Source: UBA6120 sp964639215 (GTDB taxonomy: Bacteria > Bacillota_I > Bacilli_A > RFN20 > CAG-826). From it: a stretch of DNA of 64,000 nucleotides. Below, in pieces: positions 44,551 through 53,166 of this stretch (the first letter of the stretch is position 1; each line of letters opens with the position of its first letter). The stretch is from NCBI GenBank assembly GCA_964639215.1, contig CAZXCV010000002.1:37490-101489 (forward strand). The letters are read 5' to 3'. The translations under genes and the position numbers were made by a program. Under the pieces are notes generated by a model. That model ran no database searches. It worked only from the letters and a program-made list of their open reading frames with translations, and was not told where the DNA came from.

Positions 44551-45448
44551 TGCCATTATTCTTGGCGCGGGTCCCGCTGGCCTGACGGCAGCGATTTATG
44601 CGAAGCGTAACAACAACGCGATTATCGTTATCGAAAAAAGCGCTCCCGGGGGAAAATTGAATCTATATACCAAACTCGAAAATTATCCTGGTGTGACGGA
44701 TTTATCAGCCCAAGATCTCGCCTACAAACTGTATGAACAAGTACTACAGCTTGGCGTTGAAGTTGTTTATGGTGATGTTATTTCAGTTAAAAAAGAGGAA
44801 CATCTTTTTAGTATTGTCACAGATGAAGGAGTTCATAAATCAAAAACGGTGATTGTAGCTACGGGCACGAGCGAGAAGAAAATGGGCATCCCAGGCGAAG
44901 AAGCGTTTGTGGGTCGTGGTGTTAGTTATTGTGCGACGTGCGATGGTGCGTTTTTTAAAGGGAAGGATGTTGCCGTGATTGGTCATAGTAGTAAGGCTAT
45001 TGAAGAATCATTTTTCCTCGCAGCTTTGGTAAGACGCGTTTATATTATTAGTCGCGGTGATAAATTACAAATTTCATTTGAAACCCAAGCCAAACTCAAT
45101 GAATATTCGAATATCATTCACATTCCAAACACGGTCCCATATCAAATTGTTGGTGATGATACGGTCAAAATGGTGAAACTACGTAATAAAGAAGGCGAAC
45201 AAGAGCTGGAAGTGGCCGCGATCTTCCCATTCATCGGTTCGATTCCAAATACGAGTTTTTTAGCATTTTCTGCTGTTCTGGATCCAAATGGTTATCTAAT
45301 CGTCAATTCCAGCATGGAAACCGAAGTTACAGGATTATTTGGAGCTGGTGATGTCATTGTCAAAGGGCTTCGACAAATTGTCACGGCGACCAGTGATGGA
45401 GCGATTGCTGCGTTTAACGCGAACAAACATATTCGAAAGATCGGTTAG
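44534..45448 (+). CDS. trxB: thioredoxin reductase-like flavoprotein with altered NADPH-binding site
   Basis: A 304-residue protein. The FAD motif G-A-G-P-A-G near residue 11, redox-active C133-A-T-C136 and the C-terminal G-L-F-G-A-G-D-V (FAD) are intact. The NADPH domain is not: the usual G-G-G-D-S-A is G150-H-S-S-K-A155, and the 2'-phosphate clamp H-R-R-x-x-x-R is S173-R-G-D-K-L-Q179. Such losses mark the ferredoxin-linked (FFTR) thioredoxin reductases of some Clostridia. The next gene downstream is rapZ and the upstream one ppaX, as in Bacillus. ATG at 44534 with GGAGG ten bases upstream. No thioredoxin gene is in the window. Confidence 0.85.
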   Translation: MEKLYDAIILGAGPAGLTAAIYAKRNNNAIIVIEKSAPGGKLNLYTKLENYPGVTDLSAQDLAYKLYEQVLQLGVEVVYGDVISVKKEEHLFSIVTDEGVHKSKTVIVATGTSEKKMGIPGEEAFVGRGVSYCATCDGAFFKGKDVAVIGHSSKAIEESFFLAALVRRVYIISRGDKLQISFETQAKLNEYSNIIHIPNTVPYQIVGDDTVKMVKLRNKEGEQELEVAAIFPFIGSIPNTSFLAFSAVLDPNGYLIVNSSMETEVTGLFGAGDVIVKGLRQIVTATSDGAIAAFNANKHIRKIG

Positions 45449-45466
45449 TTTTCTCATCTCATAACA

Positions 45467-45495
45467 TTGGAATTACCGTCAATTTACGTTAAAAT
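45467..45495 (+). promoter_or_regulatory. promoter of rapZ-whiA
   Basis: TTGGAA (45467-45472), 17-base spacer, TAAAAT (45490-45495), 17 bases before the rapZ ATG. Confidence 0.65.
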
Positions 45496-45511
45496 ATCCA
45501 AGAGGATATTT

Positions 45512-46375
45512 ATGGCAACGGTCGTCATCTTAACGGGTTTGTCAGGCGCTGGTAAATCAACCGCTTTATTCGCGTTTGAAGAAATGGAATACTATTGCAT
45601 CGAAAATGTGCCTCTTCCACTTTACGAGCAACTTTTTAAATTGATAAACAATGGTGATGAACGATATCAAAAAGCCGTTGTTTCCGTCAATTTGACTGAA
45701 GCAAGGCAAGCAATTGCCATCGCGAAAGCGCAGCCAGGATTAACCGTACGTGTGATTGGATTAGCGGCGACTATCGAAGAATTGCTTTCTCGATATAAAC
45801 TGACGCGACACGCCCATCCACTTCAAACCAAAGGTTCTACTCTTTCGCGAGCGATTAAACAAGAACTTGAGCTATTTAAAGACTGCCATGGTGAGTTTGA
45901 TCTCGTGATTGATACGACAAACTTATCGGTCGCGCAAATGCGCTCAAAATTATTTACCGCCTTTTTAGAAAAAGCGACCGATTCATTGACACTCGCATTT
46001 GTTTCATTTGGATATAAACATGGGATTCCTGCTGATGTCGACCTCATCATCGACACGCGCATTTTACCAAATCCATTTTGGGTCGCGGAATTACGAGAAA
46101 AAACAGGACGGGATCCAGAAGTAGTGAAATACGTTTTCGATAATGAGATTGGTAAAGTTTTCTTAAATAACGTGGAGAAATACATCCGCTATTATCTCGC
46201 ATTTTTTATTAAGGAATCACGACCATTTTATACGATTGGGATTGGATGCACTGGCGGACAACACCGATCTGTTGCCGTTAGTGAATATCTCAGTAATTTA
46301 TTCCAGTCCGAAGTAAAAACTTCAGTGAATCATCGCGATATGATTCCATCACATAAAGGTGAGAATGAATCATAA
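45512..46375 (+). CDS. rapZ: RNase adapter/nucleotide-binding protein RapZ (YvcJ)
   Basis: A 287-residue protein. The ATG at 45512 follows AGAGGAT; the longer in-frame start would precede the -10. Walker A G-L-S-G-A-G-K-S, then D-V-D-L-I-I-D-T-R-x-L-P-N-P and the C-terminal signature I-G-C-T-G-G-Q-H-R-S-V. In E. coli RapZ guides RNase E to GlmZ sRNA; in Bacillus YvcJ affects competence by an unclear route. It overlaps whiA by 11 bases; yvcK, normally between them, is missing. Confidence 0.95.
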   Translation: MATVVILTGLSGAGKSTALFAFEEMEYYCIENVPLPLYEQLFKLINNGDERYQKAVVSVNLTEARQAIAIAKAQPGLTVRVIGLAATIEELLSRYKLTRHAHPLQTKGSTLSRAIKQELELFKDCHGEFDLVIDTTNLSVAQMRSKLFTAFLEKATDSLTLAFVSFGYKHGIPADVDLIIDTRILPNPFWVAELREKTGRDPEVVKYVFDNEIGKVFLNNVEKYIRYYLAFFIKESRPFYTIGIGCTGGQHRSVAVSEYLSNLFQSEVKTSVNHRDMIPSHKGENES

Positions 46376-47327
46376 AATCGTTTCTTTTACGAGTGTCGTC
46401 AAAGAAGAAATCATCAGCAAACCATTCGTTGAACCAAGGCTGAAAGCATTACTTTCAGCTTTTTGCAAAGCGAATGGTCGCTATTTAATATCGAATAAAG
46501 GCAGTCGGCTTGAATTAAAAAGCGAACAAGCGAAAATAGCTAAATTTGTCTATATGACGATTAAGCGCTTATATGGAATTGATGCTCGTTTTGCCTATAC
46601 GCAAGCCGCGCGTTTTCACAAGAGCACGACTTACCATGTCGTGATTGAACAAGATGTTGAGACGATACTTCAAGATTTGAATTTGTCATTCACAGGCATT
46701 TTTTCGTTGCGACAGTACCTTAAAAATGATGATGAAGTCGCTGGGTATCTTTCGGGTATCTTTCTAGCAAATGGTAGTGTCAATGATCCTGAAAGCTCGA
46801 ACTATCACCTTGAGATGTCAAGCCAAGATATAACCTTAATGAGTGAAATTCACGAGCTGTTAACGCGTCAAAAAATAATTCATCTTGAACCAAAAATTAT
46901 CAAACGACGCAACCGCCTCGTTGTTTATATCAAGAAATCTGATCAAATCGCTGAATTTCTCATTTTATTAGGGGCGACCGATGCGACACTTGATTATGAA
47001 TCGATTCGTGTGGCACGTGATTACGCTAATTCCGATAACCGCTGGCAAATATGCGAGAATGCCAATATGCAAAAAACATTAGTGGCAGCAGAAAAACAAC
47101 GTCTCGCCATTCAGTTTCTCGCCGATTTAATTGGAATCGACCACTTACCAACTGATAAGATGCAACACCTCGCCCGTCTCCGCCTTGAGGATGAAGGAGC
47201 TTCGCTAGGAGAATTAGCGGCGCGATTATCAGAACTGATTAAGAAACCCGTCTCTAAAAGTAATGTTGCCCATTTATTTCGTTCGATTATCGAATTAGCT
47301 GAAAGATATCAACCACGTGAACACTAA
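46365..47327 (+). CDS. whiA: DNA-binding protein WhiA
   Basis: A 320-residue protein. The ATG at 46365 is used (AAAGGTGA site); a GTG two codons earlier lies in that site. An N-terminal and middle LAGLIDADG-like fold (YLSGIFLANGSVNDPESSNYHLEM) is followed by a C-terminal helix-turn-helix (SLGELAARLSELIKKPVSKSNVAHLFR). WhiA affects cell division and chromosome segregation in Bacillus, and acts as a repressor in some Mycoplasma. It overlaps both neighbours, so it lies in a tight operon. Confidence 0.95.
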   Translation: MNHKIVSFTSVVKEEIISKPFVEPRLKALLSAFCKANGRYLISNKGSRLELKSEQAKIAKFVYMTIKRLYGIDARFAYTQAARFHKSTTYHVVIEQDVETILQDLNLSFTGIFSLRQYLKNDDEVAGYLSGIFLANGSVNDPESSNYHLEMSSQDITLMSEIHELLTRQKIIHLEPKIIKRRNRLVVYIKKSDQIAEFLILLGATDATLDYESIRVARDYANSDNRWQICENANMQKTLVAAEKQRLAIQFLADLIGIDHLPTDKMQHLARLRLEDEGASLGELAARLSELIKKPVSKSNVAHLFRSIIELAERYQPREH

Positions 47328-47562
47328 TTATTCATTCGGGCGCCGAATCGCCTATTTGCGCCATCAAAAAAGCTGGACCCAGGAAATGCTAAGTTTTGAA
47401 AGTGGTATCAGCAAAAATTACATCAGTGATTTAGAGCTAGGACGTCGCAATCCAACCTTAATGGTTCTATCACGCCTTGCCATCGCGTTTGATTTAGATT
47501 TAGCAACACTGCTTAAGGGCGTCGATAATACAGACATTGATATCACAATTCGACATAAGTAA
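47317..47562 (+). CDS. small XRE-family HTH regulator
   Basis: An 81-residue protein, essentially one Cro/CI-type helix-turn-helix: GRRIAYLRHQKSWTQEMLS, then SKNYISDLELGRRNPTLMVLSRLA. The start is GTG at 47317, 11 bases inside the end of whiA, with no clear ribosome site; coupling to whiA translation is assumed. It takes the place of crh in the Bacillus order. The target is unknown; the gap promoter with its dyad begins 46 bases downstream. Confidence 0.82.
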   Translation: MNTNYSFGRRIAYLRHQKSWTQEMLSFESGISKNYISDLELGRRNPTLMVLSRLAIAFDLDLATLLKGVDNTDIDITIRHK

Positions 47563-47620
47563 ACCGCTTACACGGTTCCAAAGGTTCTACTATAAATGAG
47601 ACATGTAGTATAATTACTAC
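47559..47620 (+). promoter_or_regulatory. gap promoter with dyad over the -10 and a cre-like site
   Basis: TATAAT (47609-47614) lies inside a perfect dyad GTAGTA-TAAT-TACTAC (47605-47620). The -35 is poor (TTCTAC at 47585-47590, spacer 18). Further up, GTAAACCGCTTACA (47559-47572) matches the cre consensus at 12 of 14 positions on the minus strand. Confidence 0.55.
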
Positions 47621-47644
47621 GGAATATAAAAAGGAGAAAACATT

Positions 47645-48679
47645 ATGGCTATTAAACTTGCTATTAACGGATTTGGACGCATTGGACGTTTGTCGTTCCG
47701 CCGTGCCGTGGAAACCGGCGAATTTGAAGTCGTGGCAATCAATGACTTAACAGATGCGGCGACGTTAGTTTACCTTTTGAAATACGATACGACCCATCGT
47801 CGCTTTGGCGGTGATGATCTCAAGTTAGCCGAAGATGGAAAAGGACTCATTTATAAGGGAAAATACATTCCAGTACTCGGACAACCCGATCCTAATTTAA
47901 TTAAATGGTCAGATTATGGTGTCGATATTGTGCTTGAATGCACCGGTCGCTTTAAAGGAAAAGCTGATGCCGCAGTCCACGTTGATGTTGGCGGTGCCAA
48001 AGGCGTAATCATTTCAGCTCCGGCCGATGCCGAAACCCCAACGTTTGTCTATGGTGTCAATGATAAGCAATTAACCAAAGATATGAAAGTCATTTCAGGC
48101 GCGAGTTGTACAACTAATTGCCTCGCCCCTGTCGTTAAAGTGCTCCATGATGAAATCGGAATCGAAGGCGGTTTCATGACGACTGTCCATGCTTATACAA
48201 ACGACCAAACTACGCTTGATCTCGTGAAAAAAGGTGATTTACGGCGTGGCCGCGCTGCGGCAGCGAATATCGTGCCATCTTCAACCGGCGCCGCGAAAGC
48301 GATTCACCTCGTCATCCCTGCATTAAAAGGTCGGCTCCAAGGTGGCGCGCTTCGCGTTCCCGTGATTGATGGTAGTTTAGTCGATCTCAGCTTAACGTTA
48401 GCCAAACCAACGAGCGATAAAGATATTAATGCGATAATGAAAAAGGCTGCTCAAGGCAGTTTAAAAGACGTCTTGGCGTATACTGAAGATCACATCGTTA
48501 GTTCTGACGTGATTGGAGCCGTTGAAGGTTCGATTTTTGATGCGACACAAACAAAAGTATTTGCGACACCAGAAGGCAAACAACTTGTCAAAGTCGTCGC
48601 CTGGTACGATAACGAATACAGTTATACATGCCAATACATTCGCTTAGCGAAAGCTTATGCCGATGTGCTTGGAATTTAA
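47645..48679 (+). CDS. gap: glyceraldehyde-3-phosphate dehydrogenase
   Basis: A 344-residue protein. N-terminal NAD motif G-F-G-R-I-G-R-L, catalytic Cys in S-G-A-S-C-T-T-N-C-L-A-P-V and H-A-Y-T-N-D-Q for the catalytic His region. It converts G3P to 1,3-bisphosphoglycerate in glycolysis. Acidic D34-type residue in A-I-N-D-L-T favours NAD over NADP. AAGGAGAA site. First of the gap-pgk-tpiA glycolytic group. Confidence 0.97.
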   Translation: MAIKLAINGFGRIGRLSFRRAVETGEFEVVAINDLTDAATLVYLLKYDTTHRRFGGDDLKLAEDGKGLIYKGKYIPVLGQPDPNLIKWSDYGVDIVLECTGRFKGKADAAVHVDVGGAKGVIISAPADAETPTFVYGVNDKQLTKDMKVISGASCTTNCLAPVVKVLHDEIGIEGGFMTTVHAYTNDQTTLDLVKKGDLRRGRAAAANIVPSSTGAAKAIHLVIPALKGRLQGGALRVPVIDGSLVDLSLTLAKPTSDKDINAIMKKAAQGSLKDVLAYTEDHIVSSDVIGAVEGSIFDATQTKVFATPEGKQLVKVVAWYDNEYSYTCQYIRLAKAYADVLGI

Positions 48680-48699
48680 CGCATAATAAAAAAAACATT

Positions 48700-48727
48700 A
48701 AAAGTGCCCAATTTATTTGGGCCTTTT
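48700..48727 (+). terminator. bulged hairpin between gap and pgk
   Basis: AAAAG-(t)-GCCCAA (48700-48711) pairs with TTGGGC-CTTTT (48717-48727) with one bulged T. The T run is only four bases, so partial termination or mRNA processing is more likely than full stop. Confidence 0.65.
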
Positions 48728-48746
48728 ACTTGTCAAGGAGCACTTT

Positions 48747-49964
48747 ATGAAAACAATCAGTCAATTAACAAACTTAAAAGGAAAGCGTGTCATCGTTCGT
48801 GTTGACTTCAACGTCCCATTAAAAGATGGTGAAATTCGTGATGACAATCGGATTGTCCAAGCACTACCCACCATCGTTGATTTAACAAAACAAGGAGCGA
48901 AAGTCATCCTATTATCACACTTAGGTAAAGTCGATCACAAAGATGCGACCAAAACCGAAAGTGATAAAAAGAAAAACAGTCTTGAAAAAGTCGCGGTTCG
49001 TCTGAGTGAACTATTAAAAGCCCCAGTTTCATTTTGTCCCGATACTCGCGGTGAAATGTTTGATTATTTTACCCAAACAATCGAAAACGGCGCTGTATTA
49101 TTGATTCAAAATACCCGGTATGAAAAGGGTGAAGAAAAAAACAGTCCAGAGTTATCTGCAATTTGGGCAAGTGTCGCTGATGTGTTTGTGATGGATGCGT
49201 TTGGAAGTGCCCATCGAGCGCATGCCTCGACTCATGGAATTCCTTCAATCCTAAAAGCTGAAGGCAAACAAGTCGCGATTGGATATTTAGTCGAAAAAGA
49301 AATAACCGCTTTGACGCGCGTTGTTAAAATCACCGAAGAAGATCGTCCTTATATTGCCGTGCTTGGTGGTTTTAAAGTCAGCGATAAAATCAAGGTTATC
49401 GATACATTGATTCAAAAATGTGACAAAGTGCTCATTGGTGGCGCGATGGCTTATACGTTTTCAAAGGCGTTGGGCAATCAAATTGGTGATTCACCATTTG
49501 AAGCGGAACAACTTGAATATGCGCGTCGTGTCTATCAAGCAAGTAATGGAAAAATCATACTTCCAATCGATTGTGTCATTACAAATGGATTTGATGCTTG
49601 GACCGAGGTCATCACCACCAACGACAATCAAATTCCTGATGGTTATATGGGAATGGATATTGGCCCGAAAACCGCTGAGTTATTCAAAAAAGAATTAGCA
49701 AAAGCCAAACTGGTGTTTTGGAATGGACCGATGGGTGTGTTTGAGAAAGAACCGTTTACCAAAGGAACAATCGCTATTTGCGAAGCCGTTGCTTCGCTTG
49801 GTAAAAAGACATTCTCAGTTTGTGGTGGTGGCGATTCGGCGGCTGCGATTAAGCAATTCGGATATATTAATGCCTTTTCACACGTTTCTACCGGCGGTGG
49901 CGCCAGTTTAGAAATGATTGAAAACGATGGCCATTTGCCGGGCATCGATATTATTGGTGACTAA
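48747..49964 (+). CDS. pgk: phosphoglycerate kinase
   Basis: A 405-residue protein. The ATG at 48747 has AAGGAG upstream; the longer frame starts within the hairpin. N-terminal RVDFNVPL, substrate region V-M-D-A-F-G-S-A-H-R-A-H-A-S-T and the nucleotide motif near the C-terminus S-T-G-G-G-A-S-L-E. It makes ATP from 1,3-bisphosphoglycerate. A basic insert (K-T-E-S-D-K-K-K-N) lies near residue 75. Two bases separate it from tpiA. Confidence 0.97.
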   Translation: MKTISQLTNLKGKRVIVRVDFNVPLKDGEIRDDNRIVQALPTIVDLTKQGAKVILLSHLGKVDHKDATKTESDKKKNSLEKVAVRLSELLKAPVSFCPDTRGEMFDYFTQTIENGAVLLIQNTRYEKGEEKNSPELSAIWASVADVFVMDAFGSAHRAHASTHGIPSILKAEGKQVAIGYLVEKEITALTRVVKITEEDRPYIAVLGGFKVSDKIKVIDTLIQKCDKVLIGGAMAYTFSKALGNQIGDSPFEAEQLEYARRVYQASNGKIILPIDCVITNGFDAWTEVITTNDNQIPDGYMGMDIGPKTAELFKKELAKAKLVFWNGPMGVFEKEPFTKGTIAICEAVASLGKKTFSVCGGGDSAAAIKQFGYINAFSHVSTGGGASLEMIENDGHLPGIDIIGD

Positions 49965-49966
49965 CG

Positions 49967-50722
49967 ATGCGTCGAAAAATACTTGTCGGAAATTGGAAAA
50001 TGCATAAGACAACGGCTGAAGCTCGTAAATTTGCAAAAGCAAGTTTGGAACTGCTGCCATTAGCGACCAAACATCGGGTGATTCTCGGTGTTGCCCCATC
50101 ATTTATAAGTTTAAAAACAGTCAAGGCAACAAACCCAGACTTACTCATATTATCTCAAAACGTTTATTTTGAACCAAAAGGTGCGTTCACTGGGGAAATC
50201 AGCATTCCGATGCTTAAGGATGTTCATAGCGATGGTGCCTTAATCGGTCACTCTGAACGCCGATCATATTTTAAAGAAGATAATGTCCTTTGTAATAAAA
50301 AAGTGCAACACCTTCTATCTGAAGGTTTATCGGCACTTTATTGCGTTGGTGAAACGCTGGGTGAATATGAACTTGGTCAAACAAAAGCAGTTGTCGGCGA
50401 ACAAATTCGGGTTGGACTCGCGGGATTGCCGCCGTTCGACCCACGTAAGTTAATCATCGCTTATGAACCGGTGTGGAGCATTGGAACTGGTAAAAATGCC
50501 TCTAAGGAAATTGCCAGTGAAGTTTGTGGTTATATACGCGAATTGCTCGAAGAAATTTTCTCAGAGACGATTGCTCGCGAGATTCATATTTTGTACGGTG
50601 GCTCAGTGAAACCCGAAAATATTCGTAACTACCTCGGTATGCCTGACATTGATGGCGCCCTTGTCGGTGGCGCGAGTCTTGATATCGGCAGCTTTACAAC
50701 ATTACTAAATAATATTATTTAG
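49967..50722 (+). CDS. tpiA: triosephosphate isomerase
   Basis: A 251-residue protein. Substrate Asn/Lys in G-N-W-K-M-H-K, catalytic His in G-H-S-E-R-R, catalytic Glu in A-Y-E-P-V-W-S-I-G-T-G and phosphate loop Y-G-G-S-V. It interconverts DHAP and G3P. Directly after pgk with its start inside the coupling distance; ends at a strong terminator. Confidence 0.97.
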   Translation: MRRKILVGNWKMHKTTAEARKFAKASLELLPLATKHRVILGVAPSFISLKTVKATNPDLLILSQNVYFEPKGAFTGEISIPMLKDVHSDGALIGHSERRSYFKEDNVLCNKKVQHLLSEGLSALYCVGETLGEYELGQTKAVVGEQIRVGLAGLPPFDPRKLIIAYEPVWSIGTGKNASKEIASEVCGYIRELLEEIFSETIAREIHILYGGSVKPENIRNYLGMPDIDGALVGGASLDIGSFTTLLNNII

Positions 50723-50742
50723 TCGGTGGTCATAACTATATT

Positions 50743-50781
50743 AAAAAGCCCCAAGTATAAAACAAATACTCGCGGCTTTTT
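50743..50781 (+). terminator. Rho-independent terminator after tpiA
   Basis: Outer stem AAAAAGCC (50743-50750) / GGCTTTTT (50774-50781) with an inner AGTAT/ATACT stem. Confidence 0.88.
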
Positions 50782-50813
50782 GCGTTATAATAATGATTCA
50801 CGGAGGTGCATTT

Positions 50814-51491
50814 ATGTACTATAACGAAGTCGACACACAAACAAAACCAATTACTCTGAGCGCAATATTTGGCTGGATGGCGCTAGCGTTACTGACGACA
50901 AGCGCTGTTGCTATCGGAATCTATTTGGCACTTGGATTCGGATTATTACCAGTTGCATTATATCAACCATTAATGATAGGATCGGTCATTGGGTATTTTG
51001 TTGTTTTTATTATCATTAACTACCGCGTGATGCGGCGAAGTGAAAAGTCGGTTGTGACACCGTTTTTTATTTATGCGGCGATGATGGGAGTGATGCTTTC
51101 AAGTATCATGATTTTCACCCAAATCGATGTACTCATACTCGCTTTTGCGGTTTCAGCCTTGGTGTTTGGAATGATGGCCGCATATGGAGCACTCACCAAA
51201 CATAATTTAAATATCATGGGTACGATTGCCTCGATGGCACTAATCGGTTCACTCGTGCTTTTCCCCATTTTGTGGTTCTTTTATAATGATACGCTTTACT
51301 GGACAATCACATTTGTGATGTTTGGGGCGATTTTGCTACTGACGGCATATGACACATGGATGATACAACGGCAAATTGAAATCGGTGGCATGAATAAAAA
51401 CATGGCAATTTATTTTGCCTTAAGACTTTATATCAACTTCATCAATATCTTTATCCGCGTCGTGATTTTCTTATCTGCTCGCCGCCGTTAA
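50814..51491 (+). CDS. Bax inhibitor-1/YccA-family membrane protein
   Basis: A 225-residue protein; the ATG at 50814 follows CGGAGGTG. Seven hydrophobic segments; the last part (LLTAYDTWMIQRQI, then ALRLYINFINIFIRV) is the BI-1 signature with the conserved Asp of the pH-gated calcium-leak site. Bacterial members such as YetJ leak calcium; the role here is unproven. A TATAAT at 50786-50791 lies just upstream. It stands alone. Confidence 0.88.
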   Translation: MYYNEVDTQTKPITLSAIFGWMALALLTTSAVAIGIYLALGFGLLPVALYQPLMIGSVIGYFVVFIIINYRVMRRSEKSVVTPFFIYAAMMGVMLSSIMIFTQIDVLILAFAVSALVFGMMAAYGALTKHNLNIMGTIASMALIGSLVLFPILWFFYNDTLYWTITFVMFGAILLLTAYDTWMIQRQIEIGGMNKNMAIYFALRLYINFINIFIRVVIFLSARRR

Positions 51492-51504
51492 TCCCGATAG
51501 ATTT

Positions 51505-51534
51505 CGGACAAGTTTTATCCTGATTTGCTAATAT
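51505..51534 (+). promoter_or_regulatory. probable promoter of the hydrolase gene at 51557
   Basis: Extended -10 TG-C-TAATAT (51526-51534) with a weak CGGACA (51505-51510, spacer 18). Confidence 0.5.
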
Positions 51535-51556
51535 GAATATATAGCGAGGTACAAAC

Positions 51557-52456
51557 ATGTTGAAACTTACTAAAAAATTTATGATGTTACCAAATCGCGA
51601 ACGACTAGCATATGTTGAACATGGTCACGGAGATGAAACAATTTTACTAATTCATGGTAACATGTCGAGCAGTCTCCATTATTTGCCGTTAATTGAACGG
51701 CTAGACCCACAAACATATCACGTCGTAGCCGTTGATTTACGCGGATTTGGTGATTCGAGTTATGAATCCCGGTTTGATACGCTACGCGCATTAACCGATG
51801 ATGTCGCGATGTTTTTAAAACAATTGAATTTACCAAAACTTACAGTTGTTGGTTGGTCTGCTGGTGGCGGTATCGCCATGCAATTAGCCGCTTTTTATCC
51901 TCAATCCATTAAAAAAATCTTCTTAATTGATTCGATGTCATACAAAGGAATGCCAGTCTTTAAAAAAGATAAAGATGGTCGACCAATGCTCGGACAAGTT
52001 TATGCTTCGAAAGAAGAGTTGGCCCTCGACCCGATTCAAGTCGCTCCCGCTGTGGCGGCGCTAGCCACCCATAATGTCGCCTTTATGGATTATATTTGGG
52101 GACTAGTTATTTATACGGTCAATAAACCAACACCTGAGTATAACCAGCTTTACTTAGAAGAAACGATGAAACAGCGAAACCTCGTCGATTTTGACTGGTC
52201 GCTCGTAACATTTAATATGGGAACTGGCTCAAACTTCCAAACTGAAGGTGATAACTCGATTGAGTTAATTAAAGTTCCTGTTTGTAGCGTCTATGGTAAA
52301 AAAGATATTACCGTGCTCGAGTACATGGTTAAAGAAACCGTGACCGCTTTAAAAGATTTAGCGACCCAAATCACATATGAAAATTGTGGACACTCCCCAC
52401 TCGTTGATGTCCCTGATCAACTTGCTAAAGATCTGATTGAATTCGTGAATAAATGA
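51557..52456 (+). CDS. alpha/beta-fold hydrolase
   Basis: A 299-residue protein with the full catalytic set: oxyanion loop I-H-G-N-M-S-S, nucleophile elbow G-W-S101-A-G-G, acid in G-K-K-D-I-T and H279 in C-G-H-S-P-L. No signal peptide, so cytoplasmic. The sequence between strands 6 and 7 (cap) is about 90 residues. Substrate unknown; an esterase or lactonase is possible. GAGGT site. It lies next to the TetR-thiolase island but has its own promoter and is convergent with tetR. Confidence 0.85.
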   Translation: MLKLTKKFMMLPNRERLAYVEHGHGDETILLIHGNMSSSLHYLPLIERLDPQTYHVVAVDLRGFGDSSYESRFDTLRALTDDVAMFLKQLNLPKLTVVGWSAGGGIAMQLAAFYPQSIKKIFLIDSMSYKGMPVFKKDKDGRPMLGQVYASKEELALDPIQVAPAVAALATHNVAFMDYIWGLVIYTVNKPTPEYNQLYLEETMKQRNLVDFDWSLVTFNMGTGSNFQTEGDNSIELIKVPVCSVYGKKDITVLEYMVKETVTALKDLATQITYENCGHSPLVDVPDQLAKDLIEFVNK

Positions 52457-52463
52457 AAATCAT

Positions 52464-52495
52464 TAAGGCTATGAGTAATCACAGCCTTATTTTTT
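52464..52495 (+). terminator. terminator between the hydrolase and tetR genes
   Basis: TAAGGCT / AGCCTTA arms (from 52464 and to 52489) with inner TGA/TCA pairing, then a T run. It overlaps the last codons of the convergent TetR gene. Confidence 0.8.
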
Positions 52496-53092
52496 AAACA
52501 ATCCATGTTCGAGAATCTGAACGACCCCTTCGACAATTCGATCAATCTCCGTGTCATCCGCTAATTCTTTTTCGAACATAATGACTTGCAGACCAACAAA
52601 GTTCGAGACGCCCATTAAAGCGTAGGCGATGGTCGTATAGTCTGCTAAATCAATTTCTCCCTGCTCGTGGGCAATCTGCAAGCCCCGGGCGTAGTGACGG
52701 GCAAAGTTTTGATAATAATCGATGAAGAGTTCTTTATCGACTTGAAGTGATTGCCAGATGATTGTATAAGCTTGGGGATAATCACGCACGTATTTGATGA
52801 AAGTCTTAATACCAACCCGTTCTTGGTCTTTTCGAGATGTGATGCCGGTGATGGCCATGGCGATACTCGAGCGAATCGCGTGACTGTATTCAAGTAATAA
52901 GTGCTTAAAAATCGTGTATTTATCAGCAAAGTATAAATAAAAAGTTCCAATGCCGACGTTGGCCTCTTTGGCGATATCAGCGATGGTGGTCAGGTGATAT
53001 CCCTTGGTATGAAAGAGACTTTCAGCAGCATGACAAATGGCGTCAAATGTCTGACGACCACGGTTCGTTAATGGTTCAGTGATTCCATTCAT
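52487..53092 (-). CDS. TetR/AcrR-family transcriptional regulator
   Basis: A 201-residue protein. N-terminal helix-turn-helix (residues about 15-60: AAESLFHTKGYHLTTIADIAKEA, then GTFYLYFADK) and a C-terminal ligand domain. It is divergent from the thiolase gene, with an inverted repeat between them, so it probably represses that operon and itself and responds to a metabolite such as an acyl-CoA. Promoter TTTACA-16-TATAAT on the minus strand (53110-53137). Start ATG at 53092 with only a weak AGAG site. Confidence 0.9.
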   Translation of the reverse strand: MNGITEPLTNRGRQTFDAICHAAESLFHTKGYHLTTIADIAKEANVGIGTFYLYFADKYTIFKHLLLEYSHAIRSSIAMAITGITSRKDQERVGIKTFIKYVRDYPQAYTIIWQSLQVDKELFIDYYQNFARHYARGLQIAHEQGEIDLADYTTIAYALMGVSNFVGLQVIMFEKELADDTEIDRIVEGVVQILEHGLFKK

Positions 53093-53109
53093 GCGTTATT
53101 GTTTCTCTT

Positions 53110-53137
53110 ATTATAGCAAAAAAATCGACGATGTAAA
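53110..53137 (-). promoter_or_regulatory. promoter of tetR
   Basis: On the minus strand TTTACA (53132-53137), 16-base spacer, TATAAT (53110-53115) with an extended TGC before it. Confidence 0.75.
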
Positions 53138-53139
53138 CA

Positions 53140-53163
53140 AAACCTGAACGTTTCTTCAGGTTT
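53140..53163 (+). promoter_or_regulatory. TetR-type operator
   Basis: Perfect inverted repeat with 9-base arms AAACCTGAA (53140-53148) and TTCAGGTTT (53155-53163) around a 6-base centre. It sits between the -35 elements of the two divergent promoters, where a TetR-family dimer pair would act on both. Confidence 0.72.
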
Positions 53164-53166
53164 GTC

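Noticed and set aside
47559..47572. Functional cre site upstream of gap
   Set aside because: Only 12 of 14 positions match and the two mismatches are in the conserved CA end; kept only as cre-like.
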